Source of the DNA: a virus
Length of the DNA stretch: 21,681 nucleotides
IMG/VR virus record: IMGVR_UViG_3300008450_000533
Location: 1 to 21,681 of that record
Direction: 5' to 3' (one strand)
Position numbers and translations under genes: made by a program. Below are positions 7,031 to 16,717 of the stretch, piece after piece (the first letter of the stretch is position 1; each line of letters opens with the position of its first letter). The notes under the pieces were generated by a model, which worked only from the letters and a program-made list of their open reading frames with translations, ran no database searches and was not told the DNA's origin.

Positions 7031-7690
7031 TTAAGAATTTTTGTTAATTTGAACCGGAACTGTAATTCTGGCTCCACTGTCTCTACCTACTACGGTTAAA
7101 GTGGTTGATATTTGGTTTACTCCTGTTGGGAATAAAATATTAATTGTAGTAGCGGCTAGATTAATGGTAGTACCAACTACGGTTTTAGACACGTTAGTTC
7201 CAAGAGTAGTTGTTGAATTTAACGCATTAGCTTGAGTTGTATTGATACCTACACCATTAAACGAACTCATTAATCTTACATCGGATATAGTTGCGCTATA
7301 ACCAGAAGATTCACGAGTTTGAGTTCCACCCAAATAATTTAATGTTTGAGGACTAATAGAAAGTGTAGCTCCTTGGTTCAAAGTAATAGTAGTATAACCA
7401 AGATCTAAAATAGGTAATTTAGAAGTACCTCTAGGAAGAGTGGTAAGCAAATATTTCATTGCTTGTGTCTCATCAGGAAATGCTTCTAATAAAGGCATAC
7501 CATCAATTGCTTGACCATAAAATGCAGAACCTTCAGGATGATCAGGGTTATACATTGTATAATCAATTTCATCATCTGCTAAGGCAAATTGTGTAATTCT
7601 AAAAGAACCATCATTTTTGGCTAACAATTCTCTACCTTTTCTTGTTAAGATAGCGTCTACTGTAACTATTGAATTATTAAGAAATCCCAT
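7031..7690 (-). CDS. Conserved marine-phage structural protein (219 aa)
   Basis: The first 90 residues are of a type I recognise from T4-like marine phages: a start of the form GFLNNSIVTVDAILTRKGRE, then a LLAKNDGSFRITQFALADDE block, a NPDHPEGSAFYG block and a PLLEAFPDETQAMKYLL block. These proteins are normally listed only as structural or hypothetical. The C-terminal half (about 110-219) is a repetitive Thr/Asn/Ser-rich beta region ending in an Ig-like strand pattern (TTLTVVGRDSGARITVPV). It follows the giant 1602-aa tail gene after 28 bases, and that gap holds one ATATTTAT motif. A baseplate or fibre-connecting role fits the position. Confident as a gene and as structural, not as to exact role. 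Confidence 0.83.
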   Translation of the reverse strand: MGFLNNSIVTVDAILTRKGRELLAKNDGSFRITQFALADDEIDYTMYNPDHPEGSAFYGQAIDGMPLLEAFPDETQAMKYLLTTLPRGTSKLPILDLGYTTITLNQGATLSISPQTLNYLGGTQTRESSGYSATISDVRLMSSFNGVGINTTQANALNSTTTLGTNVSKTVVGTTINLAATTINILFPTGVNQISTTLTVVGRDSGARITVPVQINKNS

Positions 7691-7710
7691 TTTTTATATT
7701 ATTTTTTTAT

Positions 7711-7718
7711 TATAAATA
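7711..7718 (-). promoter_or_regulatory. Intergenic TATTTATA motif upstream of the 219-aa gene
   Basis: On the coding strand the TAA stop of the 1602-aa gene is followed directly by TATTTATAATAA, 20 bases before the ATG at 7690. The leader between motif and start is almost pure A/T and contains no Shine-Dalgarno sequence. Confidence 0.4.
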
Positions 7719-10700
7719 TTATGATATTAAATCTTGTTGACTTAATTTTGCTATTGTTCTATCATAACTATCAGTTAATTCTTTGCTAACAAATTTAGGT
7801 TGAATTATACCTGTATATGCATTGGAATCTAAGTCAGAATCTACTTTTAAGTTAATATACATGCCATCATTTACTAATCTATAAAGAATAAAATGATCTA
7901 ACATTGACCCTGTTGGTACAGGAGGGTAAACGGTTAAATATAATGTAGATGATTCTTCTATATTTGTTATAGTATGTACATTGTTAGGGTTATACTCAAA
8001 TCTAACTTTATCACCAGTTTGAAGTTGGAAAGGAGTATTTGATGGATATGAATATATATTAAATTCATTAGTAGGATCAAGGGTTTCCTTAAATGCAAGA
8101 CCCGCTATATCAACAACAGATTGTAAGTCTTGTTTAAAGAATGGGGAGTAAACATTATATAAAGCAGCAGATGCTGTTAAAATACTAGTATTATTACTTC
8201 CAGTTAAATATTCTCCTATGGTCCAATAAGATGCTGGGACAATGCGAGGACCATTTGTGTATTCTGGGGTTGAACCAAATATGGTTTCTTGTGCTGATAT
8301 TGCTAGTTTATCTGCAGGGCTATTAAGAGTATATCCTGAAGGGATATTATTAATAGAGAATGCAACTGTAATTTCATCTCCAGCATTAAATTCTTGTAGA
8401 CCCGTAGAAAGATTAAATGTTTTAGTAACAGATAAAAATCCACTAGTAGAACTAATTGGAAAATTAAAAATTTGAGATTGTCCGGCAGTTCCTACTGATA
8501 TTGGTTGTCCATTTTTTCGGATAGTTGCAGTTGCATATAAACTACCTGGGTACCCAGCGGGTGCAATTGATTTACGAATAGATAGGGTAAGTCTAAAGGT
8601 TAAAGTAATATCAGTCCTATTATTATAATCCCCAGTAGAAGTATCAAAAGTATAAGTAGATGTAGCAGTGTCGTAATCTCCTAGTGGATTTTCAGATGCA
8701 TTAGAAGCAGATATTAGAAATAGGTGAGTATAAGCGTATGAAGAAGTAGTATATGATGTAACAGGAGCTGTAGCTTTAAAACTATAGTCTGGGGTGGTAT
8801 TATAGAGTTGGGTATTGTCTGTAGAAACAAAGCTCATAGTAGGAAGAAATGCTCCTTGGGATGAACCAGTTTCAGAAACTAGAATTTTTTCTAATCTCCC
8901 TAACCCTGTTATATTATAAGTTCCTGCTAAAGCAGAATCACTAGAATTAACTAAACCCAAAGGATCAGGAGTAATTAATTTAACGGTTGCTTGTTTTCCT
9001 ACTTCAAAATTATTTACTAAATTGTCTAGTACAATTTGGTCTTTAGCATCCCCAGTTTTAGGTATATATGAATTTCCTTGAGAATCTACTAAATACTTAA
9101 CAAGAAATGTTGATTCACCTATAATTGTAGGTTTAAGATTATTAACAGCTTGAAAATAAAGAAAATAGGTTTGGTTTTGCTCTGCAGCGGGGAGGGCACC
9201 AAACCCACTACCATCTGTGGATAACTCATTAAATTCACCAGTAGCTAAATCTAATATGTCTGGTGGGGTAATACCATCATAAACATTATAGGTAACTGTT
9301 GTTCCTGGGAGAGTAAATGAATTATATTTGGAGCCATTATATCTTATATCAGACCAAGTTGCTGAAGCGTAGTTGGAATCTTGAGCAGGAGCCGGGGTAC
9401 CAGATCCGGACGTGATGTCTAAGAAATTAGTTGGGGTTAAAATTCCTGTGTTGTAACTTGGAGACACGTAAAAATCTGAAGTTCTAATGTCTTCAGAGTT
9501 ATTTAATATAGCATTAAAATCATTATATTCAAAGCCTACATAGTCAGGATTAAATATGACTGGGCGGCTGGTATTAGTAGCCAGTGCAAAGTAATCTTGT
9601 TGTATAGGAGAAGTGAGGGTAAATATATATGTTGTAATTGCAGAATTAGGAGCAAGTCTAGGAGCTTCAGCAATAAAATCAAAAGATTTAAGATCTAAAT
9701 TTTGATCTTGTGCATATATAGAAAATCCAGTAGCTTGTTTTAGATATGCTTCAGTATCAACAGTATTACTGGAGGGGATTGCAATTTTAGCATATTTAAA
9801 ACCACTAGATCCTGGGGTTTGGTCATACCAGAGCAATAATTGACCAGGTAATACTCCTTGGGAAAGAAGGAAAGAACCAGCTGAGGGGGAACCAAAAGAG
9901 TTAGTGGGAGTATTATATTGTCTAACAGTATATGTTATTAAAGTAGTATTAGGGTATTTAAATCTATTATCCTCTCCTAGTTCCCCATTAGAAGCAACTA
10001 TACTATTGCTACTAGTAGGGGTATATGGTAACTCACCATTATAAAACTCAGCTTGATCACTGTGTGCTAATTGAGTTATACCTAAAGGAGTTACAACCCT
10101 TTCATTCCATGATTGGGTATTATTTACTCTGGGGGTTAAAGAGTTATAGTCATTAAAAGTGCCTCCTGTACTTCCAGTAATAAATCCAGAAGTTATAGAA
10201 CCACTATGATAATTATTACTGCTAGTAACTTGTGGTTGGACAATTTTACTTCGTTCTAATAAATGTTGTTTAATAACAATACCTGATTTTAAGTTTGTTC
10301 TTGCAGGAACAAAGTCTTTAATCATTTTAAATAATGAATTATCAAAGTATTTAATTAAACGAATATAATTTATTGGTTTAAAATAAGGTTGTTGTGCTAC
10401 CCATTGATTAGAAGGACTAAAATAGCTATCAGCATATGTCCATAAATCAGGATATGTTGGGTAAAAAGTTTGTCTAGGATCTCCTATATATTCTCCTATG
10501 TCAAAATACCCTAAAGCACTCTTAATACGATTGTCTGTTTGAGTTTGGGGTGAAAAAGCAACCTCTAAAGAACTAATATCAGGAGATACACTAGCAGTGG
10601 ATGGAGGGACTTGTTCTATACCTCTAAAAGGAGATAAAGTATTAGCTTCTTGAGTATATTGAGCATTGATGTCAGGTAAAGAAGCAGACATAGCACTTGA

Positions 10701-12527
10701 TGAAAGGATTAAAATCCTATCATTTATAATATCTCGTATTCCAGTTCGAGGAATAGTATTAGTATAGTTTCCTCCTAATTCATTTACATCTAATGTGGTA
10801 GTAACAGGTAAACCATACATACTAATAATATTTTGTAAGCCGGCTACTGTTCCTTTAGACTTTAATAAATAAGGTAAATTGTGATAAATACGCTTATACA
10901 TTTCCTTATTAACATCATCTAAAGGAGTATAATATGATTCTCTTGATGCTGTAATATACGTAGCAATTTTTTCTCTATCTGAGCCAGGTGGAAGGGTATC
11001 AGAAGGGGTATTAACGGTTTTGGTTCTTAGATAACTCCCAGAATCAAATCCAGTAAATGCATTAAATAAATCACTAGTAGAAAAATTATTTTGGTAAATT
11101 TTTAAACCAAATGATCTAATAGCATCTGCTACTAAATCTTTAGAGATACCATATTCTATACGGTTATCCCCACTATATCTATTAGTTACATCTTTATAAT
11201 ATACCCAAATGTTATCATAGTATTGACCAATCATATCAATAAACACTTTATAAGGTTCATTTTGAGGATCATCTCTTAAATATGAAGGTATAGTGTTTAT
11301 TAAATAGTCCTGGTTGTTTTGGTCGTAGTTTAAAGCAGTGCTTAATAAACTTTCATACCAAGTAGTAACAGAAGCATCACTGCTAGTTACTAGGGTGTAT
11401 GGAGGAGTAACAGTACTTTTAGGATAAGTGATTGAACCTGTTTCAAAATACAAATAATATTCAAATCCATCAAAATTTTTAATTATATCTGTAATTTTAT
11501 TGCTGAAGTATAAGGCACTAGAAGTTATAGATGTGTTTGTGGTTTCATTAATGATGGTTAAGCTTGAATTGTATTGTTCAATAAGTTGAACTTTATAGAA
11601 AAAATTTCCAATTCTTGATACTGCAGAAGAAAAATGCACAAAGCTGGAAAAATCAGAGTAATCAATTCCTATTTCTATGCTTTTTTCAGCTAAATATGAA
11701 AGAATTTGATCGTATGAGGATACAAGTCCTGTTGTTAATAACTGTTCATAATTGATATAATTGGTTGAATTATTAATTCTATCCTTTAAAGGAAGATTTA
11801 AATTTGGGCCTTTAAGTGTAGGATCAGTTAATGTAGGAGTAACAGGTAAAAATTCAAATTCAACATTAAATGCTAATGAATCTGCAACTTTAGTAACAAT
11901 CCATAATGTATCTTTTAAATCAAATTGAGGAGGTAAAGGTTCATATAAGTTAATTAGTACCTCATATTGTGTACTCGTTTTATCAAGTAAAATATTATTA
12001 GCTATAACTAACTCATTATCTCCAAAATTTAAATAAAAATCCTGGAAGTATGATAGTTCATTTGATTGTCTTTTAAATTGATTTATTAGATCTTCAATTT
12101 CAAAATTTGTTAAGATATTTGAAGCTAATCTTACTTCTGTTCTATCTGGGGATATGCTTTTTAGGTAATAATTTTGGCCTTCAAAAGATGAACCAAGTTC
12201 ATTGCTAAAAAAGTTATATATAGTATTGTAGGATCCCTGGAAAAAACCAGCATCAAGTAGATTTTTTTCAGGATCTAGATCAATTTCATATGTTGTAGAG
12301 AAACCCGAAGCTCCATTAATAGTATTAGCTATAACTTGATAACCTGTAAAGTTATGATCAGTAAGAGTATAAGATCTATCTAAAGATTGAATAGTATATT
12401 CTACATAGTGTATTGAAGGATTAAATGTAGAAGGAGAAAATTCAGTAGAAAGCAAGCCTAAGTCCTGGGGGGAGTAGGATTGGATTTCTAGGTTATTGGG
12501 GTCTAAAGGGGTTATTTCTGCTGCCAT
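7719..12527 (-). CDS. Giant tail/baseplate structural protein (1602 aa)
   Basis: By position after gp25-like and gp6-like genes it occupies the place of T4 gp7/gp8, but it is much longer than T4 gp7 (1032 aa) and I cannot claim direct homology. Residues 1-540 are a mixed region beginning ITPLDPNNLEI. Residues about 541-586 carry EMYKRIYHNLPYLLKSKGT and a GLQNIISMYGLP block resembling tail-protein-I type baseplate proteins. A further conserved block near 670-780 has GYFDIGEYIGDPR, YIRLIKYFDNSLFKMIKDF and VPARTNLKSGIVIKQHLLER, which I recall from uncultured aquatic phages. The remaining 800 residues are Ser/Thr/Asn-rich beta domains, likely exposed and possibly host-contacting. The ATG at 12527 overlaps the preceding stop (TAATG). 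No premature stop interrupts the frame. Confidence 0.85.
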   Translation of the reverse strand: MAAEITPLDPNNLEIQSYSPQDLGLLSTEFSPSTFNPSIHYVEYTIQSLDRSYTLTDHNFTGYQVIANTINGASGFSTTYEIDLDPEKNLLDAGFFQGSYNTIYNFFSNELGSSFEGQNYYLKSISPDRTEVRLASNILTNFEIEDLINQFKRQSNELSYFQDFYLNFGDNELVIANNILLDKTSTQYEVLINLYEPLPPQFDLKDTLWIVTKVADSLAFNVEFEFLPVTPTLTDPTLKGPNLNLPLKDRINNSTNYINYEQLLTTGLVSSYDQILSYLAEKSIEIGIDYSDFSSFVHFSSAVSRIGNFFYKVQLIEQYNSSLTIINETTNTSITSSALYFSNKITDIIKNFDGFEYYLYFETGSITYPKSTVTPPYTLVTSSDASVTTWYESLLSTALNYDQNNQDYLINTIPSYLRDDPQNEPYKVFIDMIGQYYDNIWVYYKDVTNRYSGDNRIEYGISKDLVADAIRSFGLKIYQNNFSTSDLFNAFTGFDSGSYLRTKTVNTPSDTLPPGSDREKIATYITASRESYYTPLDDVNKEMYKRIYHNLPYLLKSKGTVAGLQNIISMYGLPVTTTLDVNELGGNYTNTIPRTGIRDIINDRILILSSSAMSASLPDINAQYTQEANTLSPFRGIEQVPPSTASVSPDISSLEVAFSPQTQTDNRIKSALGYFDIGEYIGDPRQTFYPTYPDLWTYADSYFSPSNQWVAQQPYFKPINYIRLIKYFDNSLFKMIKDFVPARTNLKSGIVIKQHLLERSKIVQPQVTSSNNYHSGSITSGFITGSTGGTFNDYNSLTPRVNNTQSWNERVVTPLGITQLAHSDQAEFYNGELPYTPTSSNSIVASNGELGEDNRFKYPNTTLITYTVRQYNTPTNSFGSPSAGSFLLSQGVLPGQLLLWYDQTPGSSGFKYAKIAIPSSNTVDTEAYLKQATGFSIYAQDQNLDLKSFDFIAEAPRLAPNSAITTYIFTLTSPIQQDYFALATNTSRPVIFNPDYVGFEYNDFNAILNNSEDIRTSDFYVSPSYNTGILTPTNFLDITSGSGTPAPAQDSNYASATWSDIRYNGSKYNSFTLPGTTVTYNVYDGITPPDILDLATGEFNELSTDGSGFGALPAAEQNQTYFLYFQAVNNLKPTIIGESTFLVKYLVDSQGNSYIPKTGDAKDQIVLDNLVNNFEVGKQATVKLITPDPLGLVNSSDSALAGTYNITGLGRLEKILVSETGSSQGAFLPTMSFVSTDNTQLYNTTPDYSFKATAPVTSYTTSSYAYTHLFLISASNASENPLGDYDTATSTYTFDTSTGDYNNRTDITLTFRLTLSIRKSIAPAGYPGSLYATATIRKNGQPISVGTAGQSQIFNFPISSTSGFLSVTKTFNLSTGLQEFNAGDEITVAFSINNIPSGYTLNSPADKLAISAQETIFGSTPEYTNGPRIVPASYWTIGEYLTGSNNTSILTASAALYNVYSPFFKQDLQSVVDIAGLAFKETLDPTNEFNIYSYPSNTPFQLQTGDKVRFEYNPNNVHTITNIEESSTLYLTVYPPVPTGSMLDHFILYRLVNDGMYINLKVDSDLDSNAYTGIIQPKFVSKELTDSYDRTIAKLSQQDLIS

Positions 12528-12889
12528 TATGAATTAATGTTGGGTTGATTGGTGCTTGGTGAGGCTTGTAAAGAAATTAATTGTTGGTTGGCGGCAAGTA
12601 GATCTTGTCTTAGGGTAGTTATTTCGTCTAATAAAAGTTGAATTTCTTCATTAGTTTGTTCAAAACCAATATAGTCACCACTAGTTTTAACTAGATATTC
12701 ATGTGAATTAGTATTCCCATTAGTAGGAATATCATAAAACAAAGTATTATATAACTCAAAAAACTCTCCTACAGTTATAGTATCTGCTAAAGGGGGTGGC
12801 GGTACTGATACTTGTGAAAAAGAAGTATCAATAGTGTTTTCATAGTTTTGTTTAGTAAAAACTGTTTTATTTAACGGATAATTAGCCAT
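12527..12889 (-). CDS. Small baseplate-associated protein with C-terminal coiled coil (120 aa)
   Basis: A 120-residue protein with a proline-rich patch (PPPPLAD near 31-37), a middle ITVGEFFELYNTLFYDIP helix followed by NTNSHEYL, and a C-terminal heptad-like helix (about 80-112, EEIQLLLDEITTLRQDLL) that should form a coiled coil. I recall similar small proteins between wedge genes of marine T4-like phages, but know no tested function. Its ATG overlaps the stop of the DNRLRE-like gene by 8 bases and its stop overlaps the start of the 1602-aa gene, so all three should be translated in a linked way. A chaperone or connector for the giant protein is a reasonable guess. Confidence 0.8.
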   Translation of the reverse strand: MANYPLNKTVFTKQNYENTIDTSFSQVSVPPPPLADTITVGEFFELYNTLFYDIPTNGNTNSHEYLVKTSGDYIGFEQTNEEIQLLLDEITTLRQDLLAANQQLISLQASPSTNQPNINS

Positions 12890-14003
12890 TAACTACTTTA
12901 AAATAATAATTATTATCAAAAATTATTGTTGAACCATTTATAATACTTTTAATAAGTATCTTATAATACCTTTCAGGTTCTAAGCCATTCATGTAAAGTG
13001 TAAAATAACTGCCTTGTTCATCAACACTTAATTGAGTATATTGGTCATCGAAATCTACAACAACTTCATTAGTATCCAAGTCTTTTATTGAAAAATATGA
13101 AGAAGTAGGTAAATAATAATTTTGTGTGTAATATGAAGAAGTTTGAAAAGTTCTTGGTGGGTAAGTTGGTCTACTATTAACCCTAAATATATTTACACTT
13201 TCAGGATAAAAAACACCGATATTGTCATCAACAGATACCGTAGCAGTTGTTGTAGACAATTCATTAATGGTAGAAGAACCAGTATTAAACGTATAATCTC
13301 TCCATCTAAATTCTAGTTGTGGAGGGTATATAGTATGAGTATCTGAGGAAAAGAATTGAATTTTAGATTGATAATCTTCATTATTAATGAATTCAATAGC
13401 TTGTTTAGCTATAATTCCATTATTATCTATAGTACCACTATACCATGCTTTAACCATATTAGTAACATTAGTATCAATGTCACCTGAGTCTTTATAAGTA
13501 AAGCTTTGAGTTGAATAGATAGGTAAAGTAGTAGAATTTGATGAACTTATATACCAAGTACCTCCTCCAATCTCATTCCCGTATGATGCTGTTACGAAAG
13601 CTGGGAAGCCGCTAGTGGCCCAAGCGTTACTCCCAGAGTATGATCTCCAAGTCCAACTAACTCCATTTTCAATTTCAGGACTATAATTGTATTTTCCGGT
13701 ACCCATATTCCATGTAGTAGAGACAGGGTAAAATTCTAATGTTGTAGTAGTTGATAAACCTTCTAAATTAGCAGCAAATCCTCTAAAATTAGCTTGCCAT
13801 TGAGATCCACTAATTTTATTATTAATAAGATCCGTGATTTCATTAGAATCAAATTGAATTAAAAATCTACTAGCTTGGGGGTAAGAAGATAAATTATTTA
13901 CTAAAGTAGTAGTTTCTATTACTTCATCTAGCCCTGTATTTTTGTTAGGGTAAAGTGAATAAATAGTAGCATCTTTAACAGGAAATAGTTTATAAACAGC
14001 CAT
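12882..14003 (-). CDS. DNRLRE-like beta-sandwich structural protein (373 aa)
   Basis: The N-terminal 230 residues resemble DNRLRE-type beta-sandwich domains: DATIYSLYPNKNTG at 11-24, SRFLIQFD at 45-52, an LEFYPVSTTWNMGT strand near 89-102, SWTWRSYSG near 116-124, then a DIDTNVTNMVKAWYSG segment that matches the usual V-T--V--W pattern of this fold. The C-terminal 140 residues form a second beta domain with SYFSIKDLDTNEVVVDFDD and a final NNYYFKVVNG strand. Such domains occur in extracellular and virion proteins and may bind surface polymers; here a baseplate or fibre-linked role follows from the position after gp6. No catalytic residues seen. It overlaps the next gene by 8 bases. Confidence 0.75.
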   Translation of the reverse strand: MAVYKLFPVKDATIYSLYPNKNTGLDEVIETTTLVNNLSSYPQASRFLIQFDSNEITDLINNKISGSQWQANFRGFAANLEGLSTTTTLEFYPVSTTWNMGTGKYNYSPEIENGVSWTWRSYSGSNAWATSGFPAFVTASYGNEIGGGTWYISSSNSTTLPIYSTQSFTYKDSGDIDTNVTNMVKAWYSGTIDNNGIIAKQAIEFINNEDYQSKIQFFSSDTHTIYPPQLEFRWRDYTFNTGSSTINELSTTTATVSVDDNIGVFYPESVNIFRVNSRPTYPPRTFQTSSYYTQNYYLPTSSYFSIKDLDTNEVVVDFDDQYTQLSVDEQGSYFTLYMNGLEPERYYKILIKSIINGSTIIFDNNYYFKVVNG

Positions 14004-14010
14004 TTTTTAT

Positions 14011-14018
14011 TATAAATA
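14011..14018 (-). promoter_or_regulatory. Intergenic TATTTATA motif upstream of the DNRLRE-like gene
   Basis: Coding strand reads TTATATTTATAATAAAA, only 7 bases before the ATG at 14003 and 6 bases after the TAA stop of the gp6-like gene. The short distance leaves no room for a normal leader if this were a -10 element for the gene. Confidence 0.4.
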
Positions 14019-14024
14019 TAAGAA

Positions 14025-15884
14025 TTACAAAGATACTATACGTCCTTTAATATCAGAATCAGGGTACTTAACCTCAAAAATCATCGGATCTAATGAAGGA
14101 TAAATTGTATTATTTTGAGTTGCACCGGCAATGTCATAGGCAAATGGAGAGTATCCTAAAGTAATGCCTACTTTATTGGTTATATTAATAGTTTTAATAG
14201 TTTGAACACCCTCAATTTTATCAAGCAATATGTATAAGTCTCTTAATATAATAGGTTCATTCATTTGCCATTTATCAATTTCAAAATAACTTTTTAAAAC
14301 ATTAATGCAATTAATTAATACTTCACTGTTATTATATTCTGGGAAGACTATAAGATCGAATTCTATTCCAATGTTAATGACATATCCATCTCTAATTCGA
14401 ATAGTGTCATTAATCATTCTGTACTGGGATAGGTAGGTTTTAAGATTTTGTTTTAATGCTTCGGAAGCTAATTTAAGCTTTTTGTTAGCATCGTATGACA
14501 AAATATATAAATCTAATGTAGAAGGAGCTTCCCCAGGAAGAATATTTTCTAATTTTTCAGGTTCAAGATATATTTTAGCTATTGAACCATATTGTGAGGG
14601 TAAACTTAAAGCTCTAACTAAATAATCATCTTGAGTTACTGTTCTTAATTGGGTACCAAATGCTGCTAGAGAATTAAATCTTAATTCATCAGTAGTATCT
14701 CCATCTTTACCTCCAGTAGCTGCTAAAGGGTTAGTAATTGCTACTGAGCCGAGAACTCTGGATTGTAGGGTAGGATCTAGACCTGCAGCAGCAATGGTAA
14801 CATTAGTAGTATCAACAATTGAAGTAATTGAATTAGCAGGCACATTAGCCGCTATTCCTCCCCCAGTTAAATATCTTACTGTTAAAGTTGTATTATTCGG
14901 AGCAATACCATAAGTGCCTGTATATAAAAAATTGGCAGGATCATAAGCTGTGAATAGACGTTGGTCAATTGGGATGGTAAGATTTAATCCTATAAGATTT
15001 GGGGAAGGAGTAATAGTAGTATCAAAATTAGAAGTATTAGTTCCTGCACCAAATTGAATTTGAAGAGTTGTAGGGGAAGTAAATCTTGAAACAAACCTTC
15101 TTGAGACTTTTAATAGTTGTAACAAATATGGTACTTCACCTAAATCATTAGGATTAGTATTAGTTATTGTGTCATATATAGTTTCTTGGGCTAGATATGG
15201 CACTTCATACCATTCATTACCATCACTGTCTATTATGTCTAATACTTGGATTATATTAGCATCATTAATTTCTATAGTTTGAAAACGCTCAGGAGATCCA
15301 AATGAAAAATCAACAGAAGTTACATTAGCTGAAATAGCATTTCGAGTTTTTTTAAGTAAGAAGAAATCAGGAACATCCCCAACGGTACTGTAAATTGTGA
15401 TTTGAGTAGGGTCAGCTGAACTAGAAAAAGCAAAATCTACAGGATCTTGCATAACAAAGCCCGTAGCGCCATTTAAATTAGAGGCTAGGGTAGTATTAGC
15501 TGCTATTTGTATAGTATAATCAAAATCAGGAACCCAAGTACTATCTGCAACATTTAGTTTAGCAGGGACCTGTTGGTAAATATCAACAGCAGCTAATGCT
15601 ACACCAGTTACTTTAGGTCTATAGCCTAGCATGTAGGCTAAAGTATATAAATTATTTTGTTGTCTTGCAAATTGAACAAAATTTTCTTGAATTTGATTAT
15701 CAAGATAAAATGACATTACATCACCAACATAAGCGGACATTTCCAAAAACAACATTCCTGGGGATGAAGGTGAGAAGTCATTGTATGTTGATGGAAAATA
15801 TGTTTTAGTGTATTCAATAAGGGCATTCCTTAATTCACCAAAATCTTTATTTATATATTTTATATCTTTATTTTCAGTTGCCAT
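14025..15884 (-). CDS. Baseplate wedge protein, gp6-like (619 aa)
   Basis: Would form the wedge dimer that joins the baseplate inner ring and drives sheath contraction, as gp6 does in T4. The N-terminus has the conserved gp6/J-type pattern: DFGELRNALIEYTKTYFP at 14-31, then a DFSPSSPGMLFLEMSAYVGD stretch at 36-55, then a MSFYLDNQIQENF helix and a LAYMLGYRPK segment. The body has beta-strand segments with a GGKDGDTTDELRFN motif about 390 residues in, a hallmark of J-like baseplate proteins, followed by a DDYLVRALSLPS stretch. Length is close to T4 gp6 (660 aa). Its ATG overlaps the stop of the gp25-like gene (TAATG), keeping the T4 order 25 then 6. The strongest structural assignment in the window. 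Confidence 0.92.
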   Translation of the reverse strand: MATENKDIKYINKDFGELRNALIEYTKTYFPSTYNDFSPSSPGMLFLEMSAYVGDVMSFYLDNQIQENFVQFARQQNNLYTLAYMLGYRPKVTGVALAAVDIYQQVPAKLNVADSTWVPDFDYTIQIAANTTLASNLNGATGFVMQDPVDFAFSSSADPTQITIYSTVGDVPDFFLLKKTRNAISANVTSVDFSFGSPERFQTIEINDANIIQVLDIIDSDGNEWYEVPYLAQETIYDTITNTNPNDLGEVPYLLQLLKVSRRFVSRFTSPTTLQIQFGAGTNTSNFDTTITPSPNLIGLNLTIPIDQRLFTAYDPANFLYTGTYGIAPNNTTLTVRYLTGGGIAANVPANSITSIVDTTNVTIAAAGLDPTLQSRVLGSVAITNPLAATGGKDGDTTDELRFNSLAAFGTQLRTVTQDDYLVRALSLPSQYGSIAKIYLEPEKLENILPGEAPSTLDLYILSYDANKKLKLASEALKQNLKTYLSQYRMINDTIRIRDGYVINIGIEFDLIVFPEYNNSEVLINCINVLKSYFEIDKWQMNEPIILRDLYILLDKIEGVQTIKTINITNKVGITLGYSPFAYDIAGATQNNTIYPSLDPMIFEVKYPDSDIKGRIVSL

Positions 15885-16351
15885 TATAATGTAATTTGAA
15901 GATTTTCAGGAGCATTTCCTAAATATGAATAATTTATAGATAATTGTATAGCATTTTCATCATATATTGGAGTTAAAGATACTCCATTTATCCTAACTGC
16001 AGGGAAGTTTGATGAAAGATCATTACTTATTTTAATTTCTAAGCCTTTTAGATACTCATCAGTTATATTTTCAAATAATTGATTTTGTAGATTAGAACCA
16101 AATCCAGGGTTAAGAACTCGTTCATCTTTATTAGTTAATAAAAAATTAATCATGTTTGATTTAACCTGATCAATTGTTGTATATGTTGAGGTAAATACTG
16201 AGGTTCCTGTGGTTAATGATGGGTTAAATCCAGAACCCGTATATAATGGGGTGCCAGTATTAGTAGCACCCCCATTAAAAGGAATAGATATCCCAACCGC
16301 AACTCGCTGATTGAGATCTAAAGGATTTTGGTTTGCTATTCTGATTGCCAT
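15884..16351 (-). CDS. Baseplate wedge protein, gp25-like (155 aa)
   Basis: GPW/gp25-family protein, part of the wedge core and the site where the tail sheath starts. The family signature is visible as NKDERVLNPGFG at residues 74-85, followed by a LFENITDEYLKGLEIKI helix and a FPAVRINGVSL strand. The 155-aa length is a little above T4 gp25 (132 aa); the extra part is a Gly/Thr-rich N-terminal segment (about 26-58). The start overlaps the stop of the 116-aa gene (TAATG), and its own stop overlaps the gp6-like start. Gene order gp25 to gp6 is as in T4 and marine T4-like phages. Confidence 0.93.
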   Translation of the reverse strand: MAIRIANQNPLDLNQRVAVGISIPFNGGATNTGTPLYTGSGFNPSLTTGTSVFTSTYTTIDQVKSNMINFLLTNKDERVLNPGFGSNLQNQLFENITDEYLKGLEIKISNDLSSNFPAVRINGVSLTPIYDENAIQLSINYSYLGNAPENLQITL

Positions 16352-16701
16352 TATTTAGTCATTAATCCCATTATTTGATCTAAACTTACTTCACCACCAG
16401 GCAAACTTGAACCTTCACCTACTGTACTAACAGGAGGTGGGGTATAAGTGGGTTGGGCATGTGATGAGTTAGCTGTTATAGTAGCATCAAATTCACCACC
16501 AATCATACTACGTAAATTACGTTTAATATCTGGGTTGATGTTAGTATGTGTGGGTTTTGTGGTGTAAGGGATAGGATTAGCGTTTTCATTAACTACAGTT
16601 TTAGGAGAACGTACTGCTTCAAGTAAAATATCTTTAATTTCTTCTTGAATTGCTTCACGAACTGCTTCTTTAATTAACTTTTTTAATATATCTGTTTTCA
16701 T
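16351..16701 (-). CDS. Small protein with amphipathic N-terminal helix (116 aa)
   Basis: Function unknown. Residues 1-32 form a strongly charged amphipathic helix (IKEAVREAIQEEIKDILLEA), followed by a Pro/Thr/Asn-rich disordered middle (about 35-100) and a short C-terminal helix SLDQIMGLMTK. Two helices joined by a flexible linker suggest an adaptor peptide tying two baseplate parts, an inference from layout only. It directly precedes and overlaps gp25 (TAATG). It starts just 3 bases after a TATTTATA motif and has no Shine-Dalgarno sequence. Confidence 0.8.
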   Translation of the reverse strand: MKTDILKKLIKEAVREAIQEEIKDILLEAVRSPKTVVNENANPIPYTTKPTHTNINPDIKRNLRSMIGGEFDATITANSSHAQPTYTPPPVSTVGEGSSLPGGEVSLDQIMGLMTK

Positions 16702-16704
16702 AGT

Positions 16705-16712
16705 TATAAATA
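16705..16712 (-). promoter_or_regulatory. Intergenic TATTTATA motif abutting the 116-aa gene start
   Basis: Coding strand reads AAATATTTATAACTATG: the motif ends 3 bases before the ATG and begins 5 bases after the preceding TAA. If it were a -10 box for this gene, transcription would start inside the coding region, so a translational, processing or antisense role must be considered. Confidence 0.4.
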
Positions 16713-16717
16713 TTTGA

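Noticed and set aside
15848-15855. TATAAATA on the minus strand, correct orientation for a T4 late promoter
   Set aside because: It lies inside the early codons of the gp6-like gene and encodes conserved-looking residues (KYIN). A similar copy at 20760-20767 lies inside the hub gene. Both fit chance in A/T-rich coding sequence.
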